Counted from the stretch's first letter, positions 35,366 through 43,599 are shown. The stretch is 64,000 nucleotides of DNA from JBDZVM01 sp040255675 (GCA_040255675.1 JBDZVM010000003.1:62001-126000); one strand, 5' to 3'. A program made the numbers and translations. The notes: a model not told the origin generated them from the sequence alone.

Positions 35366-35949
35366 CAAACCTTGTGCCGCTCGTAGTACCGGGCAACGCG
35401 AGTGCGGTTTCCGCAGACGCTCGGCGAACACCACCGCCTGCGCGGATGTGTCGGGAAAAACAGCAACTCGCAATCGGGTGCCTCGCATCGCCGCGTCTGG
35501 GCCGCTCCGTCGCTCGCGAGGTATTCGACCGCTGCCTCGGCGAGCGCGCCAAGCAGCCGAACGTCGTCGTCGCCGGTCCTGATCGTCTCGATGCTGCCGC
35601 TGCCGTGCGCGTGGGGAGTGCGCCACCGAAGCTGAATCACGCTCGGCGAGCGGCGAAGCGCACGGTTCAAAGCGTCGATGGCCGACGACGGCGGCGCCTG
35701 GCCCGCCACGATGCCGTCGAGGGCGACGCCGACCTCACGTCGCATCGAGACAACGCCGAGCCTGGTGGCTTCCGTCACGCGCACGTGCGGCAACCGGTCG
35801 GACTCGAAAAGCAACCACTGCTGCAAACCCTCGATCGTGCCCAAGGAATCAAGAACAGGCACCTGGCCGCGGTCTGCCTGCGGCCTGGTGTTGACCAAGT
35901 CGAGCGGCAGCGGCTCGCCGACGAGCGGGGCCACGATCCGTGGGGGCAT
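35365..35949 (-). CDS. CGNR zinc-finger (ABATE domain) protein
   Basis: 194 residues. The N-terminal ABATE domain (LVGEPLPLDLVNTRPQ... ) is followed by a C-terminal zinc finger RRCEAPDCELLFFPTHPRRRWCSPSVCGNRTRVARYYERHK, in which CEAPDC and CSPSVC with the CGNR signature are clear. These are putative DNA-binding stress regulators in actinobacteria. Divergent from the GGDEF gene by 156 bp, in which I see no clear operator. Confidence 0.88.
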   Translation of the reverse strand: MPPRIVAPLVGEPLPLDLVNTRPQADRGQVPVLDSLGTIEGLQQWLLFESDRLPHVRVTEATRLGVVSMRREVGVALDGIVAGQAPPSSAIDALNRALRRSPSVIQLRWRTPHAHGSGSIETIRTGDDDVRLLGALAEAAVEYLASDGAAQTRRCEAPDCELLFFPTHPRRRWCSPSVCGNRTRVARYYERHKV

Positions 35950-36105
35950 GCGCTAACGGTAACACCAGCAGTCGATGCATTAGTGCCCTTCATGGCCGCC
36001 CGAGTCGACACGGCGCGATTGGCTTCAGATCATGGCATAAGTGCCGATGGAAAAACGCCGGCTGCACCGGCCGTTCGATGTGTGGCCAGCGGTTGGAGGT
36101 CTTAG

Positions 36106-37041
36106 GTGGTCGCGGCTTCGACCCAGCGCTTGACAACGAGCCTCCCGGACGTCGCCGGTTCGATCCTCGATCGCATGGATGCGCTGTTGCTCATCCTGGA
36201 CGACGAACAGCGCGTCGTCACGGCCAATCCCGCCGCGGCCACGGCACTCGGCCTCCACCCGGATGACGTAACCGGCACCGACGCGATCACGTTCGTCGCG
36301 GCCCGACAGGTGCCGGATTTTCGACGCGCGTTGAGGGAGGCGGCCCGTGGGTCGTCGTCATCGCGCGAGTACACGCTGCCATCGTCGGGTGTCTCGTCAT
36401 CGGGTGTGTCGGCCGGCGTGCCGGCTTTCGCCGCCGCACGCTCGGCACACAAGCCACGCAGCGTCGCCTGGTCGATGGCACTGGTAAGCGAGGCTCCGCG
36501 CCTCGTCGCATGCGTCGGCGTCGACGTCACCGCGCTGCGCGACGAGGTCGAGTCATTGCGCAGCCGCGCGAGCACGGACGATTTGACCGGCTTGCCGAAC
36601 CGCGCGGCATTGCTCGATCACCTGACGACGGTCGCGGGCGCCGGCGCCACGGTGGTTTTTTGCGACCTCAACAGGTTCAAGGCCGTCAACGACACGCTCG
36701 GCCATGCCGCGGGCGACGCCGTGCTCGTCCAGGCCGCCCGTCGGCTCCGCCGGACCGTTCGCGGTGAAGATTTCGTCGCTCGACTCAGCGGCGACGAGTT
36801 CGTGATCGTGGTGGCGAACGACGACGACACGAGCTTCGACGGCCTGGCACGCCGTCTGTTGCGAGCGATCGAACAACCCATGGTCTTGCCCGGAGGCGTC
36901 GCTGCCTCCGTCGGCATGTCGGTCGGTGAGGCGATCCTTGAGCCAGGAGGCGACCCGACCGAGGTGCTCAAAGCGGCCGATGCCGCGATGTACAAGATGA
37001 AGTCGCGGCGTCCGACAACAACGACCGGCGACGCCGCCTAG
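36106..37041 (+). CDS. PAS-GGDEF diguanylate cyclase
   Basis: 311 residues. An N-terminal PAS-like sensor (about 15-90; MDALLLILDDEQRVVTANPAAATALGL) and a linker, then the GGDEF domain (about 155-300): DDLTGLPNRAALLDHL, FCDLNRFKAVNDTLGHAAGD, active loop RLSGDEF (Ser in place of the first Gly, a tolerated variant) and DAAMYKMKSR. It makes cyclic-di-GMP. No RxxD inhibitory site is evident before the active loop. No membrane segment. GGAGG precedes the GTG at 36106. Confidence 0.9.
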   Translation: MVAASTQRLTTSLPDVAGSILDRMDALLLILDDEQRVVTANPAAATALGLHPDDVTGTDAITFVAARQVPDFRRALREAARGSSSSREYTLPSSGVSSSGVSAGVPAFAAARSAHKPRSVAWSMALVSEAPRLVACVGVDVTALRDEVESLRSRASTDDLTGLPNRAALLDHLTTVAGAGATVVFCDLNRFKAVNDTLGHAAGDAVLVQAARRLRRTVRGEDFVARLSGDEFVIVVANDDDTSFDGLARRLLRAIEQPMVLPGGVAASVGMSVGEAILEPGGDPTEVLKAADAAMYKMKSRRPTTTTGDAA

Positions 37042-37047
37042 CGTCGC

Positions 37048-37704
37048 TCAGCCGCCGCTGTGGCCGGCCAGGGTGAGAAACTCACAGCGGCTGCGCGAGT
37101 CCGCGCGCAGCGTGCCGAGCAGCGCCGAGGTCACCGTCGTCGAGCCGCGTGACTTCACCCCGCGCAACGTCATGCAGGTGTGCTCGGCTTCGATGACGAC
37201 ACCGACACCCTTGGGATGCAGGTGGTCGTCGAGCCAGCGGGCCACCTGGGTCGTGAGGCGTTCTTGCACCTGCGGGCGACGCGCGAAAAGCTCCACAACA
37301 CGGGCGAGTTTCGAAAGCCCGAGGATCCGTGAGCCGGGCAGATAGCCGACCGCGGCGAATCCAGTGAACGGCAGCATGTGGTGCTCGCACAGGGACGTGA
37401 ACGGAATTTGCCGAGCGAGCACCAGCTCGTCGTAGCCCTCGTCGTTCGGAAACGTCGTGAGGGTGAATTCGCGCGGGGTGAGCAGCTCGGCGTAACCGCG
37501 TGCCATCCGGGCGGGCGTCCCCGCCACCGTCTCGTCGGACACGTCGAGCCCAAGCGCCACGAGGAGGTCGCGCGCGGCGGATTCGGCCGCTTCGAGATCG
37601 ATGCGCCGGTCGGGGACGACGTGCAAGTCGGGACGGCGGCGGGAAAGCGCGACGTCGGGCACGTCGACGTGAGCCGTCTCGAAGTCAGAACTGTCGACGC
37701 TCAT
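37048..37704 (-). CDS. folE: GTP cyclohydrolase I FolE
   Basis: 218 residues; the N-terminal 30 are an extra tail. Core: VSDETVAGTPARMARGYAELL, zinc ligands in SLCEHHMLPF (Cys, His) and HTCMTLRGV (Cys), GLSKLARVVELFARRPQVQERL and HPKGVGVVIEAEH. It converts GTP to 7,8-dihydroneopterin triphosphate for folate. Starts 4 nt inside the upstream DUF2231 gene (ATGA), so the two are translationally coupled, an unusual partner for folE. Confidence 0.95.
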   Translation of the reverse strand: MSVDSSDFETAHVDVPDVALSRRRPDLHVVPDRRIDLEAAESAARDLLVALGLDVSDETVAGTPARMARGYAELLTPREFTLTTFPNDEGYDELVLARQIPFTSLCEHHMLPFTGFAAVGYLPGSRILGLSKLARVVELFARRPQVQERLTTQVARWLDDHLHPKGVGVVIEAEHTCMTLRGVKSRGSTTVTSALLGTLRADSRSRCEFLTLAGHSGG

Positions 37705-38306
37705 GCGTTTTCGCTTACGGCTTGGTCACTCGGTGCCGACTTCTTGCCCGGCATCACGTCGGTCTCGCTGTGGTGCCATACCGGGTGGTCGCCGGCGGTC
37801 TCGACGTTGAAGCCGTAGTCGAACACGAGCGTGCCGCCGATCGTCGCACCCATCGTCACAAGCACCGCGGTCACCAGCGACAAGACGAGGACGACCACGG
37901 GGGCGCCCTTGTCGTCGCCGTAAGCGAAGGCGCGCACGAGCACGTTGACGATCGCCAGCACGGTCACAGTGATCATCGTGATGGCGTGAGCGTTGACCGT
38001 GCGCCTCGCTTGGGTTCCTGGCTCGCTGGAGCGACGCCAATCGGCCCAGCCGGTAAGGGCGGCGAGCACCGAGACGCCGACCGCGCCGAGCAGCAGCCAC
38101 AGGCTGACGACGTAGAGCTGGCGCGCCCCGACCGGGTGCGAATCGCGCAAGGCGAGCGAGATGATGTCGAAGATCGCGACGAAGACGTAAGCGGCGATAG
38201 GAATGTCGGTCAGCGGCGGATGGAAAGGCTTTCCCGCGAGACCGCGAAGGCCGCGGTTCTTGCGACCTGACAACGTGAGGGACGGGCGGAAAGTGAAATG
38301 TCGCAC
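37701..38306 (-). CDS. DUF2231-like membrane protein
   Basis: 201 residues from the GTG at 38306, chosen because AAGGAG lies just upstream; an upstream ATG at 38330 lacks a Shine-Dalgarno. Four hydrophobic helices: IPIAAYVFVAIFDIISLAL, VVSLWLLLGAVGVSVLAALTGWADW, AITMITVTVLAIVNVLVRAFA and VVVLVLSLVTAVLVTMGATIGGTLVFDYG. The HPPLTDIPIA and TGWADW motifs are those of DUF2231. Function unknown, possibly redox-related in this family. Divergent from an ArsR-like regulator that may control it. Confidence 0.8.
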   Translation of the reverse strand: MRHFTFRPSLTLSGRKNRGLRGLAGKPFHPPLTDIPIAAYVFVAIFDIISLALRDSHPVGARQLYVVSLWLLLGAVGVSVLAALTGWADWRRSSEPGTQARRTVNAHAITMITVTVLAIVNVLVRAFAYGDDKGAPVVVLVLSLVTAVLVTMGATIGGTLVFDYGFNVETAGDHPVWHHSETDVMPGKKSAPSDQAVSENA

Positions 38307-38330
38307 GACAACTCCTTGACGGCTCGCCAT

Positions 38331-38389
38331 TCGCAGCGCACTCTAAGAACAGATGTCATTAGTTTTAGACACATAAGGACTGGTTGTCA
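38331..38389. promoter_or_regulatory. short divergent control region with imperfect dyad
   Basis: TGTC and GACA (10 bp apart) lie in an A/T-rich island in this otherwise GC-rich DNA, between the DUF2231 gene and the regulator, and could be the regulator's site. Weak symmetry. Confidence 0.35.
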
Positions 38390-39079
38390 ATGGCTGACGG
38401 GGAACGGCGCGGCTGGTCGGCAGTAAACGCCGTCGCGGCCCTGAGCGAACCCACTCGGCGCCGAGTGTACGAGGCGGTGCGCGGCGGCGAGGGCCCGATC
38501 ACACGCGACGAAGTCGCCGCGAGCCTGGGCATAGGCCGCCCCATCGCCGCGTTTCACCTCGACGCTCTCGCTAAAGCCGGCTTGCTCGACGTCGACTACG
38601 CCCGGCCACCAGGACGACGAGGCCCCGGCGCTGGCCGCCCGGCCAAGCGCTACCGGCTGTGCGCGAACGACATCGCCCTGTCGGTGCCCGAACGCCGCTA
38701 CGACTTGGCAGGGCAAATCCTCGCGGCCGGAATCCGCGATTCCGGATCGGGCGACGTACGTGCCGCGACGTTCGCGGCCGCCAAGCGCAAGGGGCAAGAA
38801 CTTGCCGAGAAATACACGGACGTCGAAGATGAGCGTCGTCCGCGCAACCGTATTTGCGCCGTGCTCGCCGACCTCGGATACGAACCCGTAGGCGACGATC
38901 CGGTGCGGCTGCGCAACTGCCCGTTTCACGCGGTCGTCGACGTCGAGCCCGAACTCGTCTGCCACATGAATTTGCACTTGATCGAAGGGCTGCTCAACGG
39001 TCTGCGCCTCGACGAACTCGAGGCTCGTTTCGCGCCGACACCCGGCGAATGCTGCGTGCACATCCGCGACGGCGACTAA
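38390..39079 (+). CDS. ArsR-like winged-helix regulator with C-terminal Cys domain
   Basis: 229 residues. The N-terminal helix-turn-helix (LSEPTRRRVYEAVRGG...TRDEVAASLGIGRPIAAFHLDALAKAGLLDV) is ArsR/MarR-like. The C-terminal half (about 100-225) has RLRNCPFHAVVDVEPELVCHMNLHLIEGLL and GECCVHIRDGD, a Cys/His set that suggests a metal- or redox-responsive centre of the kind found in SufR- or PaaX-neighbour regulators with an Fe-S site. No direct proof. AAGGA precedes the ATG. Its TAA overlaps the anti-sigma stop on the other strand (CTAA). Confidence 0.82.
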   Translation: MADGERRGWSAVNAVAALSEPTRRRVYEAVRGGEGPITRDEVAASLGIGRPIAAFHLDALAKAGLLDVDYARPPGRRGPGAGRPAKRYRLCANDIALSVPERRYDLAGQILAAGIRDSGSGDVRAATFAAAKRKGQELAEKYTDVEDERRPRNRICAVLADLGYEPVGDDPVRLRNCPFHAVVDVEPELVCHMNLHLIEGLLNGLRLDELEARFAPTPGECCVHIRDGD

Positions 39080-39348
39080 CCGAACAGCCGGTGCGCGACT
39101 TGGTCTGGAGCGAGCCCCTGGTCCGCGGCGGCAAGTTCCAACAAACTTTCGGCCTCGTCACGGCAGGCGTAGCAACCGGCCAGGTGCGCACGCATCGGGC
39201 GCATCGCGGGCGTCGTGATGCCAGCAAGCACCCTTTCGATGTACTGGTCGAGCAACGCGAAGCAATCGTCACACGAAAGCCACGGATCGGGGTCGACCGT
39301 GAGTCGCCGCAGCCTCTCCGGTGTTAGTTCGCGCCATCCGGCGCTCAT
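39076..39348 (-). CDS. zinc-binding anti-sigma factor (ZAS-type)
   Basis: 90 residues. HLAGCYACRDE gives the H-x3-C-x2-C zinc motif of ZAS anti-sigma factors, and an N-terminal CDDC provides the remaining Cys. No membrane helix, so a soluble, possibly redox-responsive anti-sigma. It overlaps the sigma gene by 4 nt, the normal arrangement for a cognate pair. Function is assigned by motif plus context. Confidence 0.82.
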   Translation of the reverse strand: MSAGWRELTPERLRRLTVDPDPWLSCDDCFALLDQYIERVLAGITTPAMRPMRAHLAGCYACRDEAESLLELAAADQGLAPDQVAHRLFG

Positions 39349-40025
39349 CGACTGCCTCCCGTCGTCTCAACTACGTCCGGTTCGAGAAAACCGTGCTGTC
39401 TCAGCGCTTCTCGCAGCACCCGCCTGGCGTCGTGCAGCGTCTTGTAAAGCGCGTTGCGTGACGTGCCCAGCCGCTCCGCCAGCACGTCGATCGGCACGTC
39501 GTCGATCAGCAACGCAATCACAACGCGGCGTTGATGCGTCGTCAAGACGTCGCGAATGGCCTCGGTAAGCGCCTGCGCCACCGCCGCGGCCTCGGAATAG
39601 TCGGACGGCGCGGGTGCCTGCGCGACGAACTCGACCTGGTCTTGTAGTGGCACCTCGCGGTCGAGCCAGGCGTGCCTGCGCATCTCCACCGCGGCGTGAT
39701 AGACGGCGAATTTGTAGGCCCACGTCGTGAATTTGCTACGGCCCTCGAAGGTGTGCAACTTGCCCAGCAGCGCGACAAGAGCTTCGTCGGCCGCCTGGTT
39801 GACGATCTCGTCGATGCGGCTCTTGCCGAGCGTCGCCGATGGCATGCGTGAGACCTGGTGACGCGCGGCGCGTAGCAGCAGGCCGTGCAGCCGGCGGAGC
39901 GCATCCGCACGCCCGGGACCAGCGGTTGTAAGGAGTTCCACCCAGCGGTCTTCCTCGATCGTTTCGACGACAAGTCCGACTGTCGAGGCCTCGAGATCGC
40001 GGGCCCTCATCATGTCGCTGGTCAT
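39345..40025 (-). CDS. ECF-family RNA polymerase sigma factor
   Basis: 226 residues. Region 2 (about 70-135: KLHTFEGRSKFTTWAYKFAVYHAAVEMRRH) has the sigma2 core-binding and -10 recognition; region 4 (about 165-215: DVLTTHQRRVVIALLIDDVPIDVLAERLGTSRNALYKTLHDARRVLREALR) contains the helix-turn-helix. A long N-terminal 45-residue extension is unusual. Preceded and followed by 4-nt overlaps with the 87-aa gene and the anti-sigma. Likely autoregulated from the promoter at 40320-40291. Confidence 0.9.
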   Translation of the reverse strand: MTSDMMRARDLEASTVGLVVETIEEDRWVELLTTAGPGRADALRRLHGLLLRAARHQVSRMPSATLGKSRIDEIVNQAADEALVALLGKLHTFEGRSKFTTWAYKFAVYHAAVEMRRHAWLDREVPLQDQVEFVAQAPAPSDYSEAAAVAQALTEAIRDVLTTHQRRVVIALLIDDVPIDVLAERLGTSRNALYKTLHDARRVLREALRQHGFLEPDVVETTGGSR

Positions 40026-40285
40026 GTCGCCGGTCGCGTCGCGGCGTCCGGGGGAGTGTCGACGACAGGGTCAAGGATCTTCGCCGCGAGTTCGGGGCTG
40101 CAACCACGCGCGACGAGGTCGAGCAAGGCATGCACGTCAATGCCGGGAGTGTTTGCGAGCCGCATCGCCAGCGAAGGCGTGAAGTTCGACTCGAGTAACC
40201 GCCGTAACCTCCAGGCGCTCACGTCGACTCGCTCGTCGTCGACGAGCCACTCGGCATCGGTCGGGTCGGTGTGGGATCGCGTCAT
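40022..40285 (-). CDS. 87-residue protein of unknown function leading the sigma operon
   Basis: No family recognised. It starts at the ATG at 40285, which sits 5 bases downstream of a promoter element and therefore would be translated from a leaderless mRNA. The sequence (WRLRRLLESNFTPSLAMRLANTPGIDVHALLDLVARGCSPELAAKILDPV) is mostly helical and could be a helix-turn-helix or a docking domain. Overlaps the sigma gene by ATGA. A role with the sigma/anti-sigma pair is inferred from the coupling. Confidence 0.65.
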   Translation of the reverse strand: MTRSHTDPTDAEWLVDDERVDVSAWRLRRLLESNFTPSLAMRLANTPGIDVHALLDLVARGCSPELAAKILDPVVDTPPDAATRPAT

Positions 40286-40290
40286 ACCTC

Positions 40291-40320
40291 GTTGGTGTCG
40301 CGAACGAGCCGCGTTCTTAC
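40291..40320 (-). promoter_or_regulatory. ECF-type promoter of the sigma operon
   Basis: Read on the minus strand: GTAAGAA (40320-40314), 13-bp spacer, CGACACCAAC (40300-40291), then 5 bases to the ATG at 40285. It is a mirror copy of the promoter at 40333-40361, so both should be recognised by one sigma factor. Confidence 0.65.
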
Positions 40321-40332
40321 CTCCGAATCGAC

Positions 40333-40361
40333 GTAAGAAGTCTCGCAGCACCGACACCAAC
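40333..40361 (+). promoter_or_regulatory. ECF-type promoter of the exported-protein operon
   Basis: GTAAGAA (40333-40339), 12-bp spacer, CGACACCAAC (40352-40361), then 5 bases to the ATG at 40367. The transcript would begin at or near the start codon (leaderless). Confidence 0.65.
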
Positions 40362-40366
40362 ACCAC

Positions 40367-40783
40367 ATGACCCTTTCGTTGACACCCATCGTCGCCACCG
40401 AACGTGCTCGGGTCAACGCCGTGTCGCGCTATTTCGCGGCGGCGATCTGCGCCGGCGGCGCCGGCATCCACCTCGCGCTGGTTCCCGAGCACCTCCACGA
40501 AGGCGGCCCTATGCTCGGCGCGGCGTTCGCCTTGTCAGCGGGCTTACTCGCTCTCGCGGCGCTCACCGTGCGACATCCGCGCCACGATTCATGGGCACCG
40601 CACGCGACGATCGCCGTGCTCATCGGCACGGCCGCCGCCTACGTACTTTCCCGAACCACCGGACTTCCGCCGCTGATTACCACACCCGAGGCGACGGACC
40701 TGCTCGGCGAACTCACATCGGCCTTCGAAGTCGCCGCTGCGATCGCCTGCTTCGCGCTCATCACCAGAAAGGACGCCGCATGA
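40367..40783 (+). CDS. four-helix membrane protein of unknown function
   Basis: 138 residues with about four hydrophobic segments (YFAAAICAGGAGIHLALV, MLGAAFALSAGLLALAAL, HATIAVLIGTAAAYVLS and SAFEVAAAIACFALI). No family recognised. It is the first gene of a two-gene unit, overlapping the next by 4 nt, under an ECF-type promoter shared with the sigma operon; so a membrane component of an envelope-stress or metal-related response is possible, not shown. Confidence 0.75.
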   Translation: MTLSLTPIVATERARVNAVSRYFAAAICAGGAGIHLALVPEHLHEGGPMLGAAFALSAGLLALAALTVRHPRHDSWAPHATIAVLIGTAAAYVLSRTTGLPPLITTPEATDLLGELTSAFEVAAAIACFALITRKDAA

Positions 40784-41490
40784 AACTCACATTCGCCGCG
40801 CGCCGACGTTCGGTACCACTCGTCGTTTTGGTCGTCGTCGCCTTTCTCGGGGCGCTGCTGACCGTCACGACGTCACGAGAACATGCCGACGCGGCCGAAG
40901 GTCACGGGCATGACGTCGCCACGGTGCCTTTGAGTACTGTCGCGCGCGTGCAGATTCACGACCAGATGCGAAAGCTGTGGGAAGACCACGTGACCTGGAC
41001 ACGCCTGGCGATCGTGACGTTCGCCGACGGTTCATCGAGCTTCGACGCCACGGCAGCAAGGTTGCTGCAAAACCAGGTCGACATCGGCGATGCCATCAAG
41101 CCCTTCTTCGGTGACGCGGCAGGAACCAAACTCACGGCACTCCTGCACGACCACATCACCATCGCGGTAGAACTGCTGCAAGACGCGAAGGCAGGCAACA
41201 GCGCCACGTTCGACGACGCGAAAGTACGCTGGTACGCGAACGCCAACGACATCGCGGATTTCTTGGCCACCGCGAATCCGCGATTTTGGCCGCGCGATGC
41301 CATGCGCTCGGCGATGAAGGAGCATCTCGACCAGACGCTTGCCGAGGCGAGCGACGAACTCAGCGGCAATCACGCCGCGAGCGTCACGGACTACGACGCC
41401 ATTCACGTGCACATCCTGGCTATGGCAGACGCGCTCAGCAACGGCATCATGAAAGCATTTCCCTCGACATTTTCTTCGCATTCGCATTGA
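40780..41490 (+). CDS. exported helical protein with duplicated motif
   Basis: 236 residues. Signal peptide or anchor (SVPLVVLVVVAFLGALLTV), then an all-helical mature part with HDQMRKLWEDHVTWTRLAIVTFADG (about 60-85) and a second half around KVRWYANANDIADFLATANPRFWP, ending in a His-rich tail (FSSHSH). The LWEDHVTWTRLAI pattern also occurs in a family of Bacillus proteins lacking a firm function. Metal binding by its many His residues is possible. AAAGGA precedes the ATG. Confidence 0.75.
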   Translation: MKLTFAARRRSVPLVVLVVVAFLGALLTVTTSREHADAAEGHGHDVATVPLSTVARVQIHDQMRKLWEDHVTWTRLAIVTFADGSSSFDATAARLLQNQVDIGDAIKPFFGDAAGTKLTALLHDHITIAVELLQDAKAGNSATFDDAKVRWYANANDIADFLATANPRFWPRDAMRSAMKEHLDQTLAEASDELSGNHAASVTDYDAIHVHILAMADALSNGIMKAFPSTFSSHSH

Positions 41491-41500
41491 GTCTCGTCGT

Positions 41501-41538
41501 GATGAGTCGCCGAGCACCTTCGTGCTCGGCCACTCATC
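41501..41538. terminator. very strong hairpin between convergent genes
   Basis: GATGAGT, a mismatched C, then GCCGAGCAC, the CTTC loop, and the full complement (41522-41530, 41532-41538). About 16 bp in total; overlaps the selD stop by 2 bases. Confidence 0.88.
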
Positions 41539-42544
41539 ATTTGACAATGAGCGTTGTGCCATCGAGACGCGGCGGCACGAGTTCTCCCACGATCGGCCAG
41601 CCGGGGATCTCGCCGGCAACCAGCAACCCACCCGACGTCTGCGCGTCTGCGAGCGTCAGCGCGGCTTCTTCGTCGATCGCCGAGAGATCGGCAAACTGGC
41701 TGACCCAGCTCAAGTTGCGCCGGGTGCCGCCGCTCACGTAACCGTCACGAAGCGCTTGGCGCGCGCCTTCGAGCACGGGCACCGCCTCGGCGTGCACCAC
41801 GGCGGTCACCCGGCTTGCCCGGGCCATCTTGTGCAGGTGCCCCAAAAATCCAAAGCCGGTCACGTCGGTAGCGGCCCGGATTCCGGCCGCGATGGCGGCG
41901 GTCGCGGCGTCCTTGTTGAGAGTGGTCATCGTGGCGACGGCCTCGGGAAATATCTCGCCCGTTGCCTTGTGACGCGCGTTGAGAAGCCCCAAACCCAGAG
42001 GTTTGGTCAAGGTAATCGGCACGCCCGGTTGCGCGGCGTCGTTGCGCAAAAGCTTTGTAGCGTCGGCAATTCCGGTGACCGCCATGCCGTATTTGGGCTC
42101 CGCGTCGTCAACGCTGTGCCCGCCCGCGAGATGGCAACCGGCGGCGGCGGCAACGTCGAGGCCGCCGCGCAACACGTCGGCGGCAAGCGAAAACGGCAAA
42201 ACGCCGGTGGGCCAGCACAACAGGTTCACCGCCACGACAGGTGTTCCGCCCATCGCGTAGATATCGGAAAGCGCGTTGGCCGCCGCGATGCGGCCCCAGT
42301 CGTACGGATCGTCGACGACAGGTGTGAAGAAGTCCGTCGTGGCCAAAATCGCGCGGTCGCCGTCGATTCGTACGGCGGCGGCGTCGTCGCCGTACTCGAG
42401 ACCGACGAGCAGTTCGCCGGGGCTGTCGCGCACTGGTACGACCTCGAGCGTGGCGATCAGCTCTTCGAGCTGCCCGGGCGCAATCTTGCAGGCACAGCCG
42501 CCGCCGTGCCCGTACTGGGTAAGGCGCATGGTGTCGGCTGTCAT
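41537..42544 (-). CDS. selD: selenide, water dikinase (selenophosphate synthetase)
   Basis: 335 residues. The N-terminal GHGGGCACKI holds the active-site Cys, in the place of Sec/Cys in SelD, with the catalytic Lys next to it. ATP/Mg motifs: GDDAAAVRI, TTDFFTPVVDDPYDWGRIAAANALSDIYAMGG and AGGHSVDDAEPKYG. It makes selenophosphate from selenide and ATP, feeding SelA. The ATG at 42544 is set by the conserved N-terminus; the frame continues upstream through the permease gene but that is not coding. Overlaps the permease by 4 nt. Confidence 0.96.
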   Translation of the reverse strand: MTADTMRLTQYGHGGGCACKIAPGQLEELIATLEVVPVRDSPGELLVGLEYGDDAAAVRIDGDRAILATTDFFTPVVDDPYDWGRIAAANALSDIYAMGGTPVVAVNLLCWPTGVLPFSLAADVLRGGLDVAAAAGCHLAGGHSVDDAEPKYGMAVTGIADATKLLRNDAAQPGVPITLTKPLGLGLLNARHKATGEIFPEAVATMTTLNKDAATAAIAAGIRAATDVTGFGFLGHLHKMARASRVTAVVHAEAVPVLEGARQALRDGYVSGGTRRNLSWVSQFADLSAIDEEAALTLADAQTSGGLLVAGEIPGWPIVGELVPPRLDGTTLIVK

Positions 42545-43599
42545 GTAAGCACCGTCAGCAAAAGTGCGGATGCCGCGCCACCCACGGCCACCAATCCGGC
42601 GGCGGCGAGAGTGACCCGCCAGGAAAACGCCCTCCCGACCATCACCAGCGACGGCAAACTCACCGCGGGCAGCGTGATCAACAGCGCCCCAACGACCGCC
42701 GTACCGATGCCCGCTTCCGAAAGTCCCTGCGCCAGCGGGATCTCGCCACCCGTAGGAATAACGAGCAGCGTGCCCAGCACGATCGCGGTGCCGGTGGCGA
42801 GCGAATGATGCTCGGCGCCGAGCGGAAAGAGCCAGCCCCCGAACGCGCCGACCACAAGCACGACCACGAAGTATTCGGGAATCAGCACCAACGCCAGCCG
42901 CGAGAACGCGCGCGCGAACCGGCGAGGAGCGGCGGCGAGAGCGAACTCGTCGTCCGGTACAAGCTGGGGCGCGGACGACGGGTGGCCGCGAGTGAACGAA
43001 GCGACGAACGAGCTGCCGAATACGACGAGCGACACGCCGATCACCGCGCGCGTGACGACCCATTGCCACGGGGCCACGAGCGCGAGAAATATCAAAACGG
43101 CGGGGTTCAGCAGCGGATTTCCGAGCCAGTAGGCAAGGACAGCGGACGTCGGGGCGCCAGCCCGGCGCAGCGAAACAGCGACGGGCGCGGTGCAGCACGT
43201 GCACATCATCGACGGCATGGAGATCGCGCCACCGGTCAACGCACTGTTGATCGAGCGTCGGCGAGAAAGCGACGCCACCAACCAGCCCTTTGGCACGAAA
43301 GACTGCAGCGCGGCAGCGATCAACATCGCGGCGAGGAGCGCATGCCAGACGGCGAGACCGTACGTCGTGGTAAACGACCAAGCGGCCTGCCAACTCGGCG
43401 CCGTCCCGGGTTGGATTCCTGCCTTCGACAACGTGGAGGTGCCGCTCCAGTGACGCGCCGTTTCGAGGCCGCGCACCTTGCCTACATATGGCGCCCACTT
43501 CGCCCAGAGCAGCAGCACCGCCGCGAGCGCGACGACGACGAGGACGCCGACCACTCCACCGCGTCGACTCGCTCGGCTTCGCACCGTCTCGACAGTCAA
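42541..43599 (-). CDS. DUF318/YraQ-family permease with Cys motif
   Basis: 352 residues with about eight membrane helices (GGVVGVLVVVALAAVLLLW, GLAVWHALLAAMLIAAAL, ...LVVIPTGGEIPLAQGL, ...LVAVGGAASALLLTVL). The conserved segment SMPSMMCTCCTAPVAVSLRRAGAP has three Cys in CTCC context, as in permeases linked to metalloid (arsenical) export, and NPLLNPAVLIF follows. It precedes selD with a 4-nt overlap (ATGA) and is otherwise among selenocysteine genes, so selenium compound transport is the best guess. Direction and substrate are unproven. Confidence 0.82.
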   Translation of the reverse strand: MTVETVRSRASRRGGVVGVLVVVALAAVLLLWAKWAPYVGKVRGLETARHWSGTSTLSKAGIQPGTAPSWQAAWSFTTTYGLAVWHALLAAMLIAAALQSFVPKGWLVASLSRRRSINSALTGGAISMPSMMCTCCTAPVAVSLRRAGAPTSAVLAYWLGNPLLNPAVLIFLALVAPWQWVVTRAVIGVSLVVFGSSFVASFTRGHPSSAPQLVPDDEFALAAAPRRFARAFSRLALVLIPEYFVVVLVVGAFGGWLFPLGAEHHSLATGTAIVLGTLLVIPTGGEIPLAQGLSEAGIGTAVVGALLITLPAVSLPSLVMVGRAFSWRVTLAAAGLVAVGGAASALLLTVLT

